A stretch of DNA of 64,000 bases from the NCBI GenBank assembly GCA_003167495.1, contig PMSX01000157.1, positions 1 through 64,000 on the forward strand, in the 5' to 3' direction. Position numbers and translations under genes: made by a program. The notes under the pieces are model-generated. The model saw only the letters and a program-made list of their open reading frames with translations, was not told the DNA's origin and searched no databases. This DNA is from Bryobacterales bacterium. Its GTDB lineage: Bacteria; Acidobacteriota; Terriglobia; Bryobacterales; Bryobacteraceae. The first letter of the stretch is position 1. Each line of letters begins with the position of its first letter. Of the stretch, positions 16,622 to 25,420 are shown one piece after another.

Positions 16622-19408
16622 TCAGAACCGTACTTTTAGCTGGACCCAAGCTCTTATTGGCGCACCCGGCGTGAAGAAGGTTGCACTCTGCGCCGGGGCG
16701 CTTCCAGCATAGGGTCCGGTTGTGTATGCCGGGAAGGGCAGGGACTGGATCGCGCCTTGAGCATTGAGTGCGGTGTTTGAGAGCCATGCGCCCGTGTAAT
16801 ATTTGTGGTCGAAAAGGTTATCGATCTGGAGCACCAATTGAAGGTGCCGCGTGAGATCATAACGGGCGCGGAAATTGGTGATGGCGTAGCCCGGTGAAAC
16901 GCCGGGTCCGAGATAGTAGACGCCATCGGCCTTGTAGGCGTTGTTCTCGTTGCCGCGAGCGTAAGAACTCGAGATGACCACTTCGTTCAAGTCAAACGCC
17001 AGTTTTCGAGTAGCCTGGAAGTCCGCATAGGCCTTCCCGGTATTCTTCGGAATGAGTGGAATTCGATCGCCTGGCTGGACGGTGATGACACCAGGAAGTC
17101 CCGGATATCCCTGCAATGCGAAGTTGTTGGTGTTATTGGCCGAGCCATCAAGCGTCTCGGTGCTCTGGTAGGTGGCCGACAAAAAATTGTAATCCAGGCC
17201 CCAGGTGACTCGTCCGCTGCGCCCATCGAGATCTGCATCGAACCCCTCCCGGAGCGTTTTGGCGAAGTTCTGGAAATAGCCGGTGCCGGTCTGGGGCGCC
17301 GCGATGAACAGAATATCGTTGTGGTTTGCGGCGTGGTACGCCCCCACATTCCAGCTCAGGTCGTGGAAGAACGGGATTTCGGGTTTCCCGCGCAGACCGA
17401 CTTCCCAAGTGTCGGTAACTACCTGCTGAAGCGGCGGATCAGAGGACAGCGAATTGGGCAAGCTGCAAGGGGCACTGGGATCGGCGCAACCGAGTTCAAT
17501 GGACGTCGGTGCGCGGCTGCCCTGCGAGTATCTGGCATACGCATTCACGGTGGAGAACGGGCTCCAGGTAATGCCGACGGCGGGGTTGAACCGCTGAAAC
17601 ACATAATCGCCATCGAGTGAGCCAGGCCCGGGAATGGGATTGAGCCGGTCGAAATTGTCGACGGTAAAACGGTTATAACGTCCGGAGAAAGTCACGTTCA
17701 CCGTTTTCGCAAGAGTAAGCGTATCGGTGAAGTAGAGGCTCCAGTTGGGAGTAATGCCATGCAGGTTGATTTCTGAATTTATGGGCACGCCATTGGCGCT
17801 GGTAGATCCGTCCTGCCATGCCGGGACGCTGGTGAGCGTGTAATTAGGATTGACATAAGCGTAATCGGTGGTCTGCGTGTAGGTGACACTACCATGGTCG
17901 ACGGCCGCTCCGGCAGCGAACTGGTTATGCCCAATTTTGGGCGAAGTCATCCAAGTAAGTTGGCCGGAAGCTCCGTACTCGTTTTGCACCTCTTTCGAGT
18001 AAATGTTGACGCCATCGCATGTCTGGTCCGGGTTGCCCAGCTGAAGAGCTTCCGCGATGCAGGGCCACTTTGGAAACGCTGTGTTCGTGGTGTTAGCGCC
18101 GCTGGTTGGGAAACCGGTATAACCCGCGGCGCTGAGCACCGCCTGTTCCTCCGGCGTTGGTTGATAGATCAGCAGGCCTTGCGCGTCTGTGTTGAAATTG
18201 GGATCGATTGCTTCTGTGCGGATGTTGCGGAACCAGGCGTTGCCCGAAAACGTTAGATTGTCGGTGAAGCTGTGGCGGGCGATGAAATTGAAGGAAGGGG
18301 AGCGGTTCGCGGTGACGTCGGGAATAGAGTAGACGCTCGAATAGTTAGTTTCGAGCAGACGGTATTCCTGCAAGCCGTTCCCGATCAGCGTGTTGTAGGC
18401 GTATGACATGGTGAGAGCGAGGTCGGTGTTGGCCGTGCGCCAGCCAAGCCGCGCGAACCCTTGGCGGACGTCGGAAGGCGAATCAGTGCGCCAACCCGAT
18501 TCGTGGAATCCAGTCCCCGTGAGAAACCAGTTAAACCCTGTTGCCTTGCCGCCGCCCCACTCGGCTTCGACCGACTTTCGTCCACTGCTGCCGTACAGCA
18601 CATTTCCGCTGATGCCGGGGTTAGTTATACCGTTCTTGGTTGTGACCGAGAGCGCTCCTCCCAAGGTGTTCAACCCGAACAGAGGGTCTGACCCAGGCAC
18701 GAGCGTGACCTCGGAGATCGCATCTTTCGGGATTAGATCCCAGCTCACGACGTCGCCGAAAGGCTGATTTTGCCGCACGCCATCCACGTAGACCGAGAGG
18801 CCTTCGGGCGTGCCGAGCAGCGGCGAAGCGGTGTAGCCGCGGTAATTCACGTCGGGCTGGAAGGGGTTACCCTGCATTTCATTGAGAAACACACCGTTCA
18901 GCCGGCGATTCATAAGATCCCCAAGATTGAGTGCGCCGCTGTTTTGGATATCGGCCGCGGTCGCCGTCTGGACTGGACCCGCTACTTGGTTGGTGGTGAG
19001 ATCTGTACCAGCGAGAGGCAAAGCTGAAACGACGTCGACTTTGGAAGTCTGACTGCTCAGCGCCAGCGTGATAGTGCGCGCGAGGGGTGTCTCAGAATTC
19101 ACGTCGATCAGCACGGACTGGGTAACGAACCCAGGGTTGGAAATCTCGAGCCGGTAGCGGCCATAGGGCAAATTTCCAAGAGTAAATCTTCCCTGCGCGT
19201 CCGTCTGAAAGCTACGCTGCACTCCCGGTGCGAGACTTTCCAATTTTCCGGAAGCTTCCATCACGGCGCCGGAGGGGTCTTTGACCTGCACGCGGATTTC
19301 GCCATTCGGACTCTGGCCCTGGAGAGCAAACGTGGCAAGCAAAAGCACTGTTGCCGCGCGCAGGTACCTCCAAAGCTGTTGTTGAGGTCTGAATGCAAAA
19401 CCGTTCAT
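16622..19408 (-). CDS. TonB-dependent outer-membrane receptor with carboxypeptidase-regulatory N-terminus
   Basis: About 928 residues from ATG at 19408; a GTG 15 bases upstream is an alternative. After a signal peptide comes a carboxypeptidase-regulatory-like beta sandwich (GEIRVQVKDPSGAVMEASGK, DAQGRFTLGNLPYGRYRL), then a plug domain (DIQNSGALNLGDLMNRRLNG, EGLSVYVDGVRQNQPFGDVV, LGGALSV) and a 22-strand-type barrel ending in the terminal aromatic (VQLKVRF). It imports a siderophore, glycan or metal complex using TonB energy. On the same strand and upstream of it lie an anti-sigma and an ECF sigma gene, a layout like FecI-FecR-FecA, so it may be their target. The ligand is unknown. Confidence 0.92.
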   Translation of the reverse strand: MNGFAFRPQQQLWRYLRAATVLLLATFALQGQSPNGEIRVQVKDPSGAVMEASGKLESLAPGVQRSFQTDAQGRFTLGNLPYGRYRLEISNPGFVTQSVLIDVNSETPLARTITLALSSQTSKVDVVSALPLAGTDLTTNQVAGPVQTATAADIQNSGALNLGDLMNRRLNGVFLNEMQGNPFQPDVNYRGYTASPLLGTPEGLSVYVDGVRQNQPFGDVVSWDLIPKDAISEVTLVPGSDPLFGLNTLGGALSVTTKNGITNPGISGNVLYGSSGRKSVEAEWGGGKATGFNWFLTGTGFHESGWRTDSPSDVRQGFARLGWRTANTDLALTMSYAYNTLIGNGLQEYRLLETNYSSVYSIPDVTANRSPSFNFIARHSFTDNLTFSGNAWFRNIRTEAIDPNFNTDAQGLLIYQPTPEEQAVLSAAGYTGFPTSGANTTNTAFPKWPCIAEALQLGNPDQTCDGVNIYSKEVQNEYGASGQLTWMTSPKIGHNQFAAGAAVDHGSVTYTQTTDYAYVNPNYTLTSVPAWQDGSTSANGVPINSEINLHGITPNWSLYFTDTLTLAKTVNVTFSGRYNRFTVDNFDRLNPIPGPGSLDGDYVFQRFNPAVGITWSPFSTVNAYARYSQGSRAPTSIELGCADPSAPCSLPNSLSSDPPLQQVVTDTWEVGLRGKPEIPFFHDLSWNVGAYHAANHNDILFIAAPQTGTGYFQNFAKTLREGFDADLDGRSGRVTWGLDYNFLSATYQSTETLDGSANNTNNFALQGYPGLPGVITVQPGDRIPLIPKNTGKAYADFQATRKLAFDLNEVVISSSYARGNENNAYKADGVYYLGPGVSPGYAITNFRARYDLTRHLQLVLQIDNLFDHKYYTGAWLSNTALNAQGAIQSLPFPAYTTGPYAGSAPAQSATFFTPGAPIRAWVQLKVRF

Positions 19409-19458
19409 ATCTGGATATTCCACGTGCCGGCGTTTTGTTCAGAGTTTCTTATAGACAA

Positions 19459-19497
19459 GCTAGGTCGCTAACGCTCCCGGCTCCGATTCGGCTAGCG
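19459..19497 (+). repeat. Diverged partial copy of the interspersed repeat
   Basis: ctaggtcgctaacgctcccg followed by gctccgattcggctagcg resembles the core of the 14881 repeat (ctaggtcgctgacgctccca, gctcgg). It lies between the TonB receptor start and the 3' end of the anti-sigma gene. Confidence 0.45.
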
Positions 19498-20298
19498 AAA
19501 TCCGCTCAGCGGTCGATCGGTATGAAAGTACTTCTTGTAGGCTTCGATCCAGTTCGATGCGATGTCGCGCTGGGCTGTCGCTAAATCAACTTGTCCGTCG
19601 CAGACCAAGTCTCGTAAGTGGTCTTCCAGCGCGTCCTTGACTTGGGCGTTCCAAACCGTTCCTTCGTTGGATTGCGGCCATATGTTATGAATATCGTCTG
19701 CCCCACCCAGCGCCGGCGTGATCAGATAATCGATCTCATAGGCGGTGGGGCCAGCGGGCCGGATACCGTACTCGTCAAATACTCTTCGTCGGAGCGCGAC
19801 CGGGACAAGCTTGTTCTTTGTGTTTGCCTGACGGCATACTTCTTTCTCGCTCGCCAGAACCACTGCGCCAGGAGTCAAGCTCGGATTGGGCACGGGGAAG
19901 GCCACCACGGGGCCGACTTCTCTTACCCAAGCGTGGAAAGTAAAGTATGACAGTGCCCCTAATCCGCAGGCGGCGGCAAGAATCGCCGCTGAGAGCCGCC
20001 AGGAGATGGCGCGAAACCAGTATAAGCAGGAGCTGCGCTGCTTCCCGGCGAGCTGAGCGAGATGCGCCTTCAGCAAAGCGCGCGGGCCATCAGCGGGAGG
20101 AATCTGCGAATCGAAGGTCCGGCGGTGTATGCGGATAAACTCGCTGATCGAAGCCTCGATTTCCTGTTGGCGTGTCCGGCAGTGCCAGCAGGAGTTAAGA
20201 TGCGCGTGGACACGATGGTCGTCTCGCGCAGAAAGCTCGCCATCGGCGGCCATGAGCAATTCTTGATCGGAAAGATGAGATTCTTGAGGCAGCATCAT
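19492..20298 (-). CDS. Zinc-finger anti-sigma factor with HNH-like periplasmic domain
   Basis: 268 residues. The N-terminus has the anti-sigma zinc motif (HAHLNSCWHC, with the upstream His in DDHRVH), which binds the ECF sigma factor encoded just upstream (1 bp between the genes). One transmembrane helix lies near residues 100-120 (AAILAAACGLGALSYFTF). The exported part, about 150-260, contains an HNH-endonuclease-like signature (VFDEYGIRPAGPTAYEIDYL, PALGGADDIHNIWPQ) in which the usual catalytic His before LI appears as Tyr (IDYLI), and an adjacent helical part (VKDALEDHLRDLVCDGQ). This fusion is unusual; the HNH-like part may be a sensor rather than a nuclease. Confidence 0.8.
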   Translation of the reverse strand: MMLPQESHLSDQELLMAADGELSARDDHRVHAHLNSCWHCRTRQQEIEASISEFIRIHRRTFDSQIPPADGPRALLKAHLAQLAGKQRSSCLYWFRAISWRLSAAILAAACGLGALSYFTFHAWVREVGPVVAFPVPNPSLTPGAVVLASEKEVCRQANTKNKLVPVALRRRVFDEYGIRPAGPTAYEIDYLITPALGGADDIHNIWPQSNEGTVWNAQVKDALEDHLRDLVCDGQVDLATAQRDIASNWIEAYKKYFHTDRPLSGFR

Positions 20299-20299
20299 T

Positions 20300-20860
20300 T
20301 CACCGTTCGGCGGCGCGCGCGATACGCACCAGAGATCGTTCGAGACAATTCGCGACTGAGCCGAGAGACATATCCAGAACCTCGGCGATTTCCCGGTAGC
20401 GCAGGCCTTCTGCCCGCAGATAGAGACAGCACCGGCTCCGTTCCGGCAGCGTCAACATAGCGGCCATAAGACGCTTCTGCGTTTCGTTCGTCTCGAAAAG
20501 CTCTTCAGGGTTGGGAGCCGGATTGATGGATTCGGAAATGTTTTCAGATCCCCGACGGCTTCGTTGCTGCTTCAGCGCCAGGTTATGGGCAACACGGAAT
20601 AACCACCCGCGAAGATTATGCCGCGCTTTGCGGCACTCCAGGTGCTGGAAAAGGGCAAGGAACGTTTCTTGGATAATATCCTCCGAATCTGCAATAGTCA
20701 GAGAGAATCCCAACAGATAACGGAGCAACCGATCCCTTAACTGGTCGAAAAGCTCGATCACTTCTTGCTCGACAGCAGAGGGCGCATCAACGTGTTCGGC
20801 AGCCGGGACCGAAAGATCCTGCGTAGCATTCGATTCTCGGGACGAGTCCGACATCTGCAT
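20300..20860 (-). CDS. ECF-type RNA polymerase sigma factor
   Basis: 186 residues. Region 2 is seen as SLTIADSEDIIQETFLALFQ with NLRGWLFRVAHNLALKQQR, and region 4 as LPERSRCCLYLRAEGLRYRE with the helix-turn-helix IAEVLDMSLGSVANCLERSL. No C-terminal extension is present. It is followed at once by its membrane anti-sigma factor, and then the TonB receptor, so the three are probably one regulatory unit: signal at the envelope releases sigma. An alternative ATG three codons in (MSDSSRES) is equally plausible. Confidence 0.93.
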   Translation of the reverse strand: MQMSDSSRESNATQDLSVPAAEHVDAPSAVEQEVIELFDQLRDRLLRYLLGFSLTIADSEDIIQETFLALFQHLECRKARHNLRGWLFRVAHNLALKQQRSRRGSENISESINPAPNPEELFETNETQKRLMAAMLTLPERSRCCLYLRAEGLRYREIAEVLDMSLGSVANCLERSLVRIARAAER

Positions 20861-21012
20861 TTTCGACTGTAGCCTTTCTCCGGAAGCGATATCAATTTGC
20901 GGTTGTCTTCTACTTGAATATTCCTTCGCATGCCCTTTTGTTCAAGCTTTTTCGTTCCAAACTTTCTTCAAAAAAGTCTGAACAAAACCACCGCCCAGGG
21001 AATAATGAATAT

Positions 21013-21522
21013 ATGGACCGAAGTGCACCTATTTTCGCACCGCTGAGCCGGCTCTTGCTAACCTTGGTTTTGGCCGCTAGCATGTCGATTACGGCCGGCT
21101 TCTGCCAGCAACCTTCGGGCGCAACCGCCACGCCGCAGAAACCTTACCGTGAGAGATTGTTGGAGCGCGCACGCAACGGCGACGCGGACGCACAATTTGA
21201 ACTCGGGAAAAACTACGAGACCGGCAGGATAGGCTTGCCCAAGGATTTTTCGCAAGCGCAGTATTGGTACCGCAAGGCCGCCGATCAGGGAGATCCCTAC
21301 GCAGAGGCGAGCCTCGGCATTTTATTCAACTTCGGAAAGGGTGTCCAACGCGACTACGTCCAGGCGTACATGTGGTACGACCGGGCGGCGATGCACGCGC
21401 AGGGCGGCGATCGGGACTCGATCGTAGAATTGCGCGATGGAATAGTCGAAAACCTGACACCGCAGCAGATTGCCGAGGCGAAGAGGTTGGCCCGGGAGTG
21501 GAAGCCCGTGGCGAAGCAGTAA
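21013..21522 (+). CDS. Sel1-repeat secreted protein
   Basis: 169 residues from ATG at 21013, chosen because a signal peptide starts there (LLLTLVLAASMSITAGFCQQ); a frame open from 20914 adds unlikely residues. Two or three Sel1-like helical repeats follow (GDADAQFELGKNYETG..LPKD, AQYWYRKAADQGDPYAEASLG, QAYMWYDRAAMHA). Sel1 repeats are TPR-like scaffolds for protein binding. It is divergent from the sigma-factor gene and immediately upstream of a di-haem peroxidase, whose candidate start lies 4 bases past this stop. Confidence 0.85.
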   Translation: MDRSAPIFAPLSRLLLTLVLAASMSITAGFCQQPSGATATPQKPYRERLLERARNGDADAQFELGKNYETGRIGLPKDFSQAQYWYRKAADQGDPYAEASLGILFNFGKGVQRDYVQAYMWYDRAAMHAQGGDRDSIVELRDGIVENLTPQQIAEAKRLAREWKPVAKQ

Positions 21523-21526
21523 GCAG

Positions 21527-22828
21527 ATGACCTTGACTCGCGCAAAACGGGCACGGTGTCGGGCTCGCCGCCCGAGGATCTGCGGAGTTCCTCTGCCGTG
21601 TGGCGGCGCGCATCCGCGCCCTTTGCGCTTTCGAACTTGGCTCTTCACAATACCGGTTATTTCATTGATTTTTGTGGCGGGATGTAACGGAAGCCGTCAC
21701 GATGTGACGGATGCCGGACTGGACGTGAAGCCTATCGGCGCGCCAATCGAGATCAAGACGCCACTGGGACTGCCGCCAGTTCCTATACCACCTGGTGCTC
21801 CCGAAACAGCGGAAACCGTCGCGCTCGGCCGTAAGTTGTTCTACGAAAGAAAACTGTCCATGGATAATACGCTGGCCTGCGCTTCGTGCCACAACCCGCT
21901 CCTCGGCTTTACCGACGGGCAAAGGCATTCGATAGGCGTTGGTGGAAAGGTTGGAATTCGGAACGCGCCCACTCTGGTGAACGCCGCGTATGTTCCAGCG
22001 CAGTTCTGGGACGGGCGGGCCCACAGTTTGGAGGAGCAGGCCGGCGGCCCTATGGCCAACCCGATCGAAATGAATCAGGCGCACGAGGTGACCGTTTCGA
22101 AGCTGGCAGCCGACCCGGTTTACCGGGCGCAATTTGCGAAGGCGTTTGGTGCTGGGCTTGTGACCATCGGCAAGGTGACGACGGCGCTTGCCGGCTTTGA
22201 ACGAACTCTGATCAGCGGTAACTCGCCTTTCGATCAATACGAGTTCGGCGGTAATAAAAGCGCGCTCAGTCCGGCGGCCGTCCGGGGCCTTGCCATATTT
22301 CGCGACCCGAAAAGAGGCAATTGTGCTGCGTGCCATACGATCGACAAGAGCTACGCGGTTTCGGAGAACTCGCGCAAAACGGGCACGGTCCCGGGCTCGC
22401 CGCCCGAAGATCCGCAGAGTTCCTTTAGAGTGGGGCGGCGCGCATCCGCGCCCTTTGCGCTCTTCACCGACGGCAAATTTCACAACATTGGAGTGGGAGT
22501 GAACGACGAAGGCGAGTTGACCGACCTAGGTCGCTACAGCGAGACAAAACTTGAGGCGGACAAGGGCGCCTTCAAAACTCCCACGCTCCGCAACGTGGCG
22601 AAAACCGCGCCTTACATGCACGATGGCAGCTTGAAAACGCTTAAAGACGTTGTCGATTTCTACGCCGGCGGCGGTAACTCCAATCCTTATCTGGACAAAG
22701 AAATCAAAACGATCAAGCTTTCTGGAGCGGATCGCGCCGACTTAGTCGAATTCCTTAAATCTCTGACCGGTGAGATGCCACCGAATGTAGGACCGCCCGA
22801 AAATACGCAAATGGGAAGACTCAAATGA
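21527..22828 (+). CDS. Di-haem cytochrome c peroxidase family lipoprotein carrying in-frame repeat sequence
   Basis: MauG/CcpA-type protein with two haem motifs, CASCH (in NTLACASCHNPLLGFTDG) and CAACH (GNCAACHTIDKS), and the usual NAPTLVNAAYVPAQFWDGRA and TPTLRNVAKTAPYMHDGSL. A lipobox-like segment (LFTIPVISLIFVAGC) suggests lipidation, but the 35 residues before it, from the first in-frame ATG at 21527, are encoded by a GC-rich repeat copy. A second copy (22368-22464) adds about 33 residues between the second haem and ALFTDGKFHNIGVG, where relatives have few. The frame stays open through both. It overlaps the next gene by 4 bases. The protein would reduce peroxides or oxidise a periplasmic donor. 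Confidence 0.82.
   Translation: MTLTRAKRARCRARRPRICGVPLPCGGAHPRPLRFRTWLFTIPVISLIFVAGCNGSRHDVTDAGLDVKPIGAPIEIKTPLGLPPVPIPPGAPETAETVALGRKLFYERKLSMDNTLACASCHNPLLGFTDGQRHSIGVGGKVGIRNAPTLVNAAYVPAQFWDGRAHSLEEQAGGPMANPIEMNQAHEVTVSKLAADPVYRAQFAKAFGAGLVTIGKVTTALAGFERTLISGNSPFDQYEFGGNKSALSPAAVRGLAIFRDPKRGNCAACHTIDKSYAVSENSRKTGTVPGSPPEDPQSSFRVGRRASAPFALFTDGKFHNIGVGVNDEGELTDLGRYSETKLEADKGAFKTPTLRNVAKTAPYMHDGSLKTLKDVVDFYAGGGNSNPYLDKEIKTIKLSGADRADLVEFLKSLTGEMPPNVGPPENTQMGRLK
21536..21632 (+). repeat. GC-rich 97-bp repeat, copy A
   Basis: Begins actcgcgcaaaacgggcacg and ends catccgcgccctttgcgctt. It aligns with copy B at 22368 with about ten mismatches and no gaps. It covers the apparent 5' end of the di-haem peroxidase gene and contains the hairpin GGCGCG/CGCGCC with loop CATC. 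Confidence 0.85.
22368..22464 (+). repeat. GC-rich 97-bp repeat, copy B, inside a gene
   Basis: Same unit as copy A, here lying within the peroxidase gene and read in frame as NSRKTGTVPGSPPEDPQSSF and the following RVGRRASAPFAL. Copy A is read in another frame. The insertion leaves the haem motifs and the conserved C-terminus intact. Confidence 0.85.
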
Positions 22829-23601
22829 AACGAACGTTCTTGGTTGCGCTTTGCTGCGTTGTGGCCATGCTTGCCAGTTGCTCGGGAACGCAAAAGAAAG
22901 AGCCGGAGGCCGCCCCGAAGCAAGCGGCTGCGCCTTCCTATTTTCAGGTTGACGGCGCCACGGCCGGCACACTGACCGGGAAAATCAAATTTACCGGAAG
23001 GAAGGCCGCGCGCAAGCTGATTGATATGAGTGAAGATCCTGCCTGCGTTGAGGCGCATCATGGTAAGGCTTACGACGAATCGGTGGTTGTGAATCCAAAT
23101 AGCACTCTTGCCAACGTTTTTATCTATCTCAAAAGTGGACTGGAAGGGAAAACGTTCGCTGTGCCAACCACGCCGGTGGTTATCGACCAGAAGGGCTGCT
23201 GGTTCCATCCGCGCGTTATGGGCATACAAGTGGGTCAGACGCTGCAGGTGACGAACTCCGATCCGGTGACGCACAATATTCACCCGCTGGCTCAGATTAA
23301 TCGCGAATGGAATCACAGCCAGGGACAGGGCGATGCACCGTTAGCGCGCCGGTTCCTCAAGCCTGAGGTTATGATTCGCGTCAAATGCAATATTCATAGT
23401 TGGATGCATGCATACATAGGTGTTGTGGAGCACCCTTACTTCGCCGTCACAGGGCCGGACGGGAGTTTTGCGATTCAAAATATTCCGCCGGGCGATTACG
23501 TGGTGGAAGCATGGCAGGAAACGCTGGGGACGCAGGAACAGAAGATAACGGTAACACCCTCAGGCAAAATCGAAACCAATTTTACGTTTAAAGGAGAATA
23601 G
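22825..23601 (+). CDS. Cupredoxin-like lipoprotein with carboxypeptidase-regulatory tail
   Basis: 258 residues. The N-terminus is a lipoprotein signal (MKRTFLVALCCVVAMLASCS). The middle is cupredoxin-like: GQTLQVTNSDPVTHNIH, then VKCNIHSWMHAYIGVVEHP, supplying His, Cys, His and possibly Met for a type 1 copper site. The C-terminus is a short beta domain (GPDGSFAIQNIPPGDYVVEA) like carboxypeptidase regulatory domains. It is coupled by a 4-base overlap to the peroxidase gene, so the pair may pass electrons between copper and haem. Good match to the methylamine-utilisation/plastocyanin-like group by motif. Confidence 0.83.
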   Translation: MKRTFLVALCCVVAMLASCSGTQKKEPEAAPKQAAAPSYFQVDGATAGTLTGKIKFTGRKAARKLIDMSEDPACVEAHHGKAYDESVVVNPNSTLANVFIYLKSGLEGKTFAVPTTPVVIDQKGCWFHPRVMGIQVGQTLQVTNSDPVTHNIHPLAQINREWNHSQGQGDAPLARRFLKPEVMIRVKCNIHSWMHAYIGVVEHPYFAVTGPDGSFAIQNIPPGDYVVEAWQETLGTQEQKITVTPSGKIETNFTFKGE

Positions 23602-23604
23602 CTA

Positions 23605-24669
23605 GTGACCAATTTGAAGTATCTGCTTCCCACTTGTTGTATGGCAGCGTTCTGCCTGGGTTGCTCGCATCCGCCAGTAGAGAAGGCGGAGCAAAAACCG
23701 GCAGTAGAATCAACGGCGTTCCGCCTCTATGTCACCAATGAAGCTTCGGGCGATTTGACGGTGATTGATTCCGCAACCTACAGTGTGATAGCCACAGTGC
23801 CGCTGGGCAAACGACCTAGGGGCATTCATGCGAGCCCCGATCGAAAGACCATCTACGTGGCGCTCAGCGGATCGCCCATCGCCGGTCCCGATGTGGATGA
23901 AAGCACGCTTCCGCCGCCCGACAAAAGTGCCGACGGAATTGGTGTCTTTGACGTTGCGCAGAACAAAGTAGTTCGCGTGATGAAGGCCGGCTCCGATCCG
24001 GAGAACTTCGACGTGAGCAAGGACGGCAGCCAGATATACATCTCTAACGAAGACGAGGAAGCCGTCAGCATCGTCGATGTTGCTTCAGGGACAGTGGTTA
24101 AGTCGGCGAAAGTGGGTGCGCAGCCCGAGGGCGTGAAGGTAACTCCAGACGGCAAGCTCGTTTGGATTACATCGGAGGAGACAGGTACCATCTCTGTGCT
24201 CGATCCAGTTGCCGGCAAGGTCCTCAAGGCATTTAAAGTGGGCCACCGGCCGCGCTCCATTGCTTTCCTGCCGGATGGCTCTAAGGCGTATGTGAATGCC
24301 GAGAACGACGGAACCGTGGTTGTCGTCGATGCGGTGAAAGATAAAATGATTCAGGCGATATCGCTTGGCAAGCCGGGTGCGATCAAGCCGATGGCAGTGC
24401 TGCTATCGCCGGACGCGACGAAACTGTACGTCAGCACTGGCCGCGGCCATCAGGTATTCACAATCGATACCGCAACGAACACAGTGGCCGGATCTGTTGA
24501 GGTGGGGCCGCGCCCTTGGGGCATCGCACTTTCGCCCGACGCCAAGACGCTCTACTCAGCGAACGGGCCATCTAATGACATTTCCGTTGTAGATCTGGCC
24601 ACCAACACGGTCACGAAAAAGATTAAAGTCGGCGCAAGCCCTTGGGGCGTAATCGCGTTAGACCGCTGA
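23605..24669 (+). CDS. YVTN-family beta-propeller lipoprotein
   Basis: 354 residues, GTG start at 23605 with AAAGGAG overlapping the end of the previous gene. A lipoprotein-type leader ends in AFCLGCS. The rest is a seven-bladed propeller of YVTN repeats (LYVTNEASGDLTVIDSAT, IYISNEDEEAVSIVDVASGT, ISVVDLATNTVTKKIKVG). Such proteins bind surface or periplasmic ligands; some accompany c-type cytochromes and quinoproteins. Operon position behind the peroxidase and cupredoxin suggests a role in the same envelope module. Confidence 0.88.
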   Translation: MTNLKYLLPTCCMAAFCLGCSHPPVEKAEQKPAVESTAFRLYVTNEASGDLTVIDSATYSVIATVPLGKRPRGIHASPDRKTIYVALSGSPIAGPDVDESTLPPPDKSADGIGVFDVAQNKVVRVMKAGSDPENFDVSKDGSQIYISNEDEEAVSIVDVASGTVVKSAKVGAQPEGVKVTPDGKLVWITSEETGTISVLDPVAGKVLKAFKVGHRPRSIAFLPDGSKAYVNAENDGTVVVVDAVKDKMIQAISLGKPGAIKPMAVLLSPDATKLYVSTGRGHQVFTIDTATNTVAGSVEVGPRPWGIALSPDAKTLYSANGPSNDISVVDLATNTVTKKIKVGASPWGVIALDR

Positions 24670-24685
24670 GACCGTAGGCATACCG

Positions 24686-25297
24686 ATGAAACTCAATCAA
24701 CTTAATAACATTATTCTTGTCCTTGGACTCGCGGCAACTGGCTCGCCCGTGGCGCGCGCGCAGGCGGTAATGTGGCGAATCGATACGCTTCATAGCAGCG
24801 CTCAATTCAGCGTTAAGCACATGATGATTTCGACTGTGCGCGGACAGTTCGGAGGAGTCAAGGGTACCGTGTTATACGACCCCAAGAATCCCGCCGCTTC
24901 GACAGTGGAAGCGACGATCGACTGTAGCACCCTCAATACCGGAGAACCCAAACGGGATAACGATCTGAAAGGTACGGAATTTTTCGATGTAAAGCGCTAT
25001 CCGCTGATGACGTTCAAGTCGAAGAGCGTCGAGGTTGCCGGTCCGGGCAAGCTTAGAGTTACAGGTGATCTGACCATCAACGCAACGACGCGCGAGGTGA
25101 TTCTCGATTTCGATGGACCCACTGGCCCGGTGCGTGATACGCAGGGGCGGGAGAAAATCGGCGCCAGTGGAATTACAAAGATTAGCCGGAAGGATTTTGG
25201 AATCCTTTACAACCCGGTCATGGAAACGGGTGGAGTCGCGGTGAGTGACGAGGTTTCCATTGCGATTGAAGTGGAGCTCATCAGGAATCAGAAGTGA
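24686..25297 (+). CDS. YceI family protein, periplasmic
   Basis: 203 residues with a signal peptide and the YceI lipocalin-like fold: WRIDTLHSSAQFSVKHMMIS, RGQFGGVKGTVLYDPKNPAA, DNDLKGTEFFDVKRYPLMTF and LTINATTREVILDFDG. YceI proteins bind isoprenoid-type lipids such as polyprenyl chains or quinone-like molecules in the periplasm. It closes the run of four genes on the plus strand that starts at the peroxidase, separated from the propeller gene by 16 bases. Confidence 0.92.
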   Translation: MKLNQLNNIILVLGLAATGSPVARAQAVMWRIDTLHSSAQFSVKHMMISTVRGQFGGVKGTVLYDPKNPAASTVEATIDCSTLNTGEPKRDNDLKGTEFFDVKRYPLMTFKSKSVEVAGPGKLRVTGDLTINATTREVILDFDGPTGPVRDTQGREKIGASGITKISRKDFGILYNPVMETGGVAVSDEVSIAIEVELIRNQK

Positions 25298-25420
25298 TCA
25301 ATCAATTTCGCGTACATATTCGCGCAAGGAATTCACGCAGATCAGGCAAACAAACATCAAGAATTTGAACCTTGCTTGGATTTATCGCATTTGAACGTCC
25401 TTGGCGCCGTGGGCCGTTCA

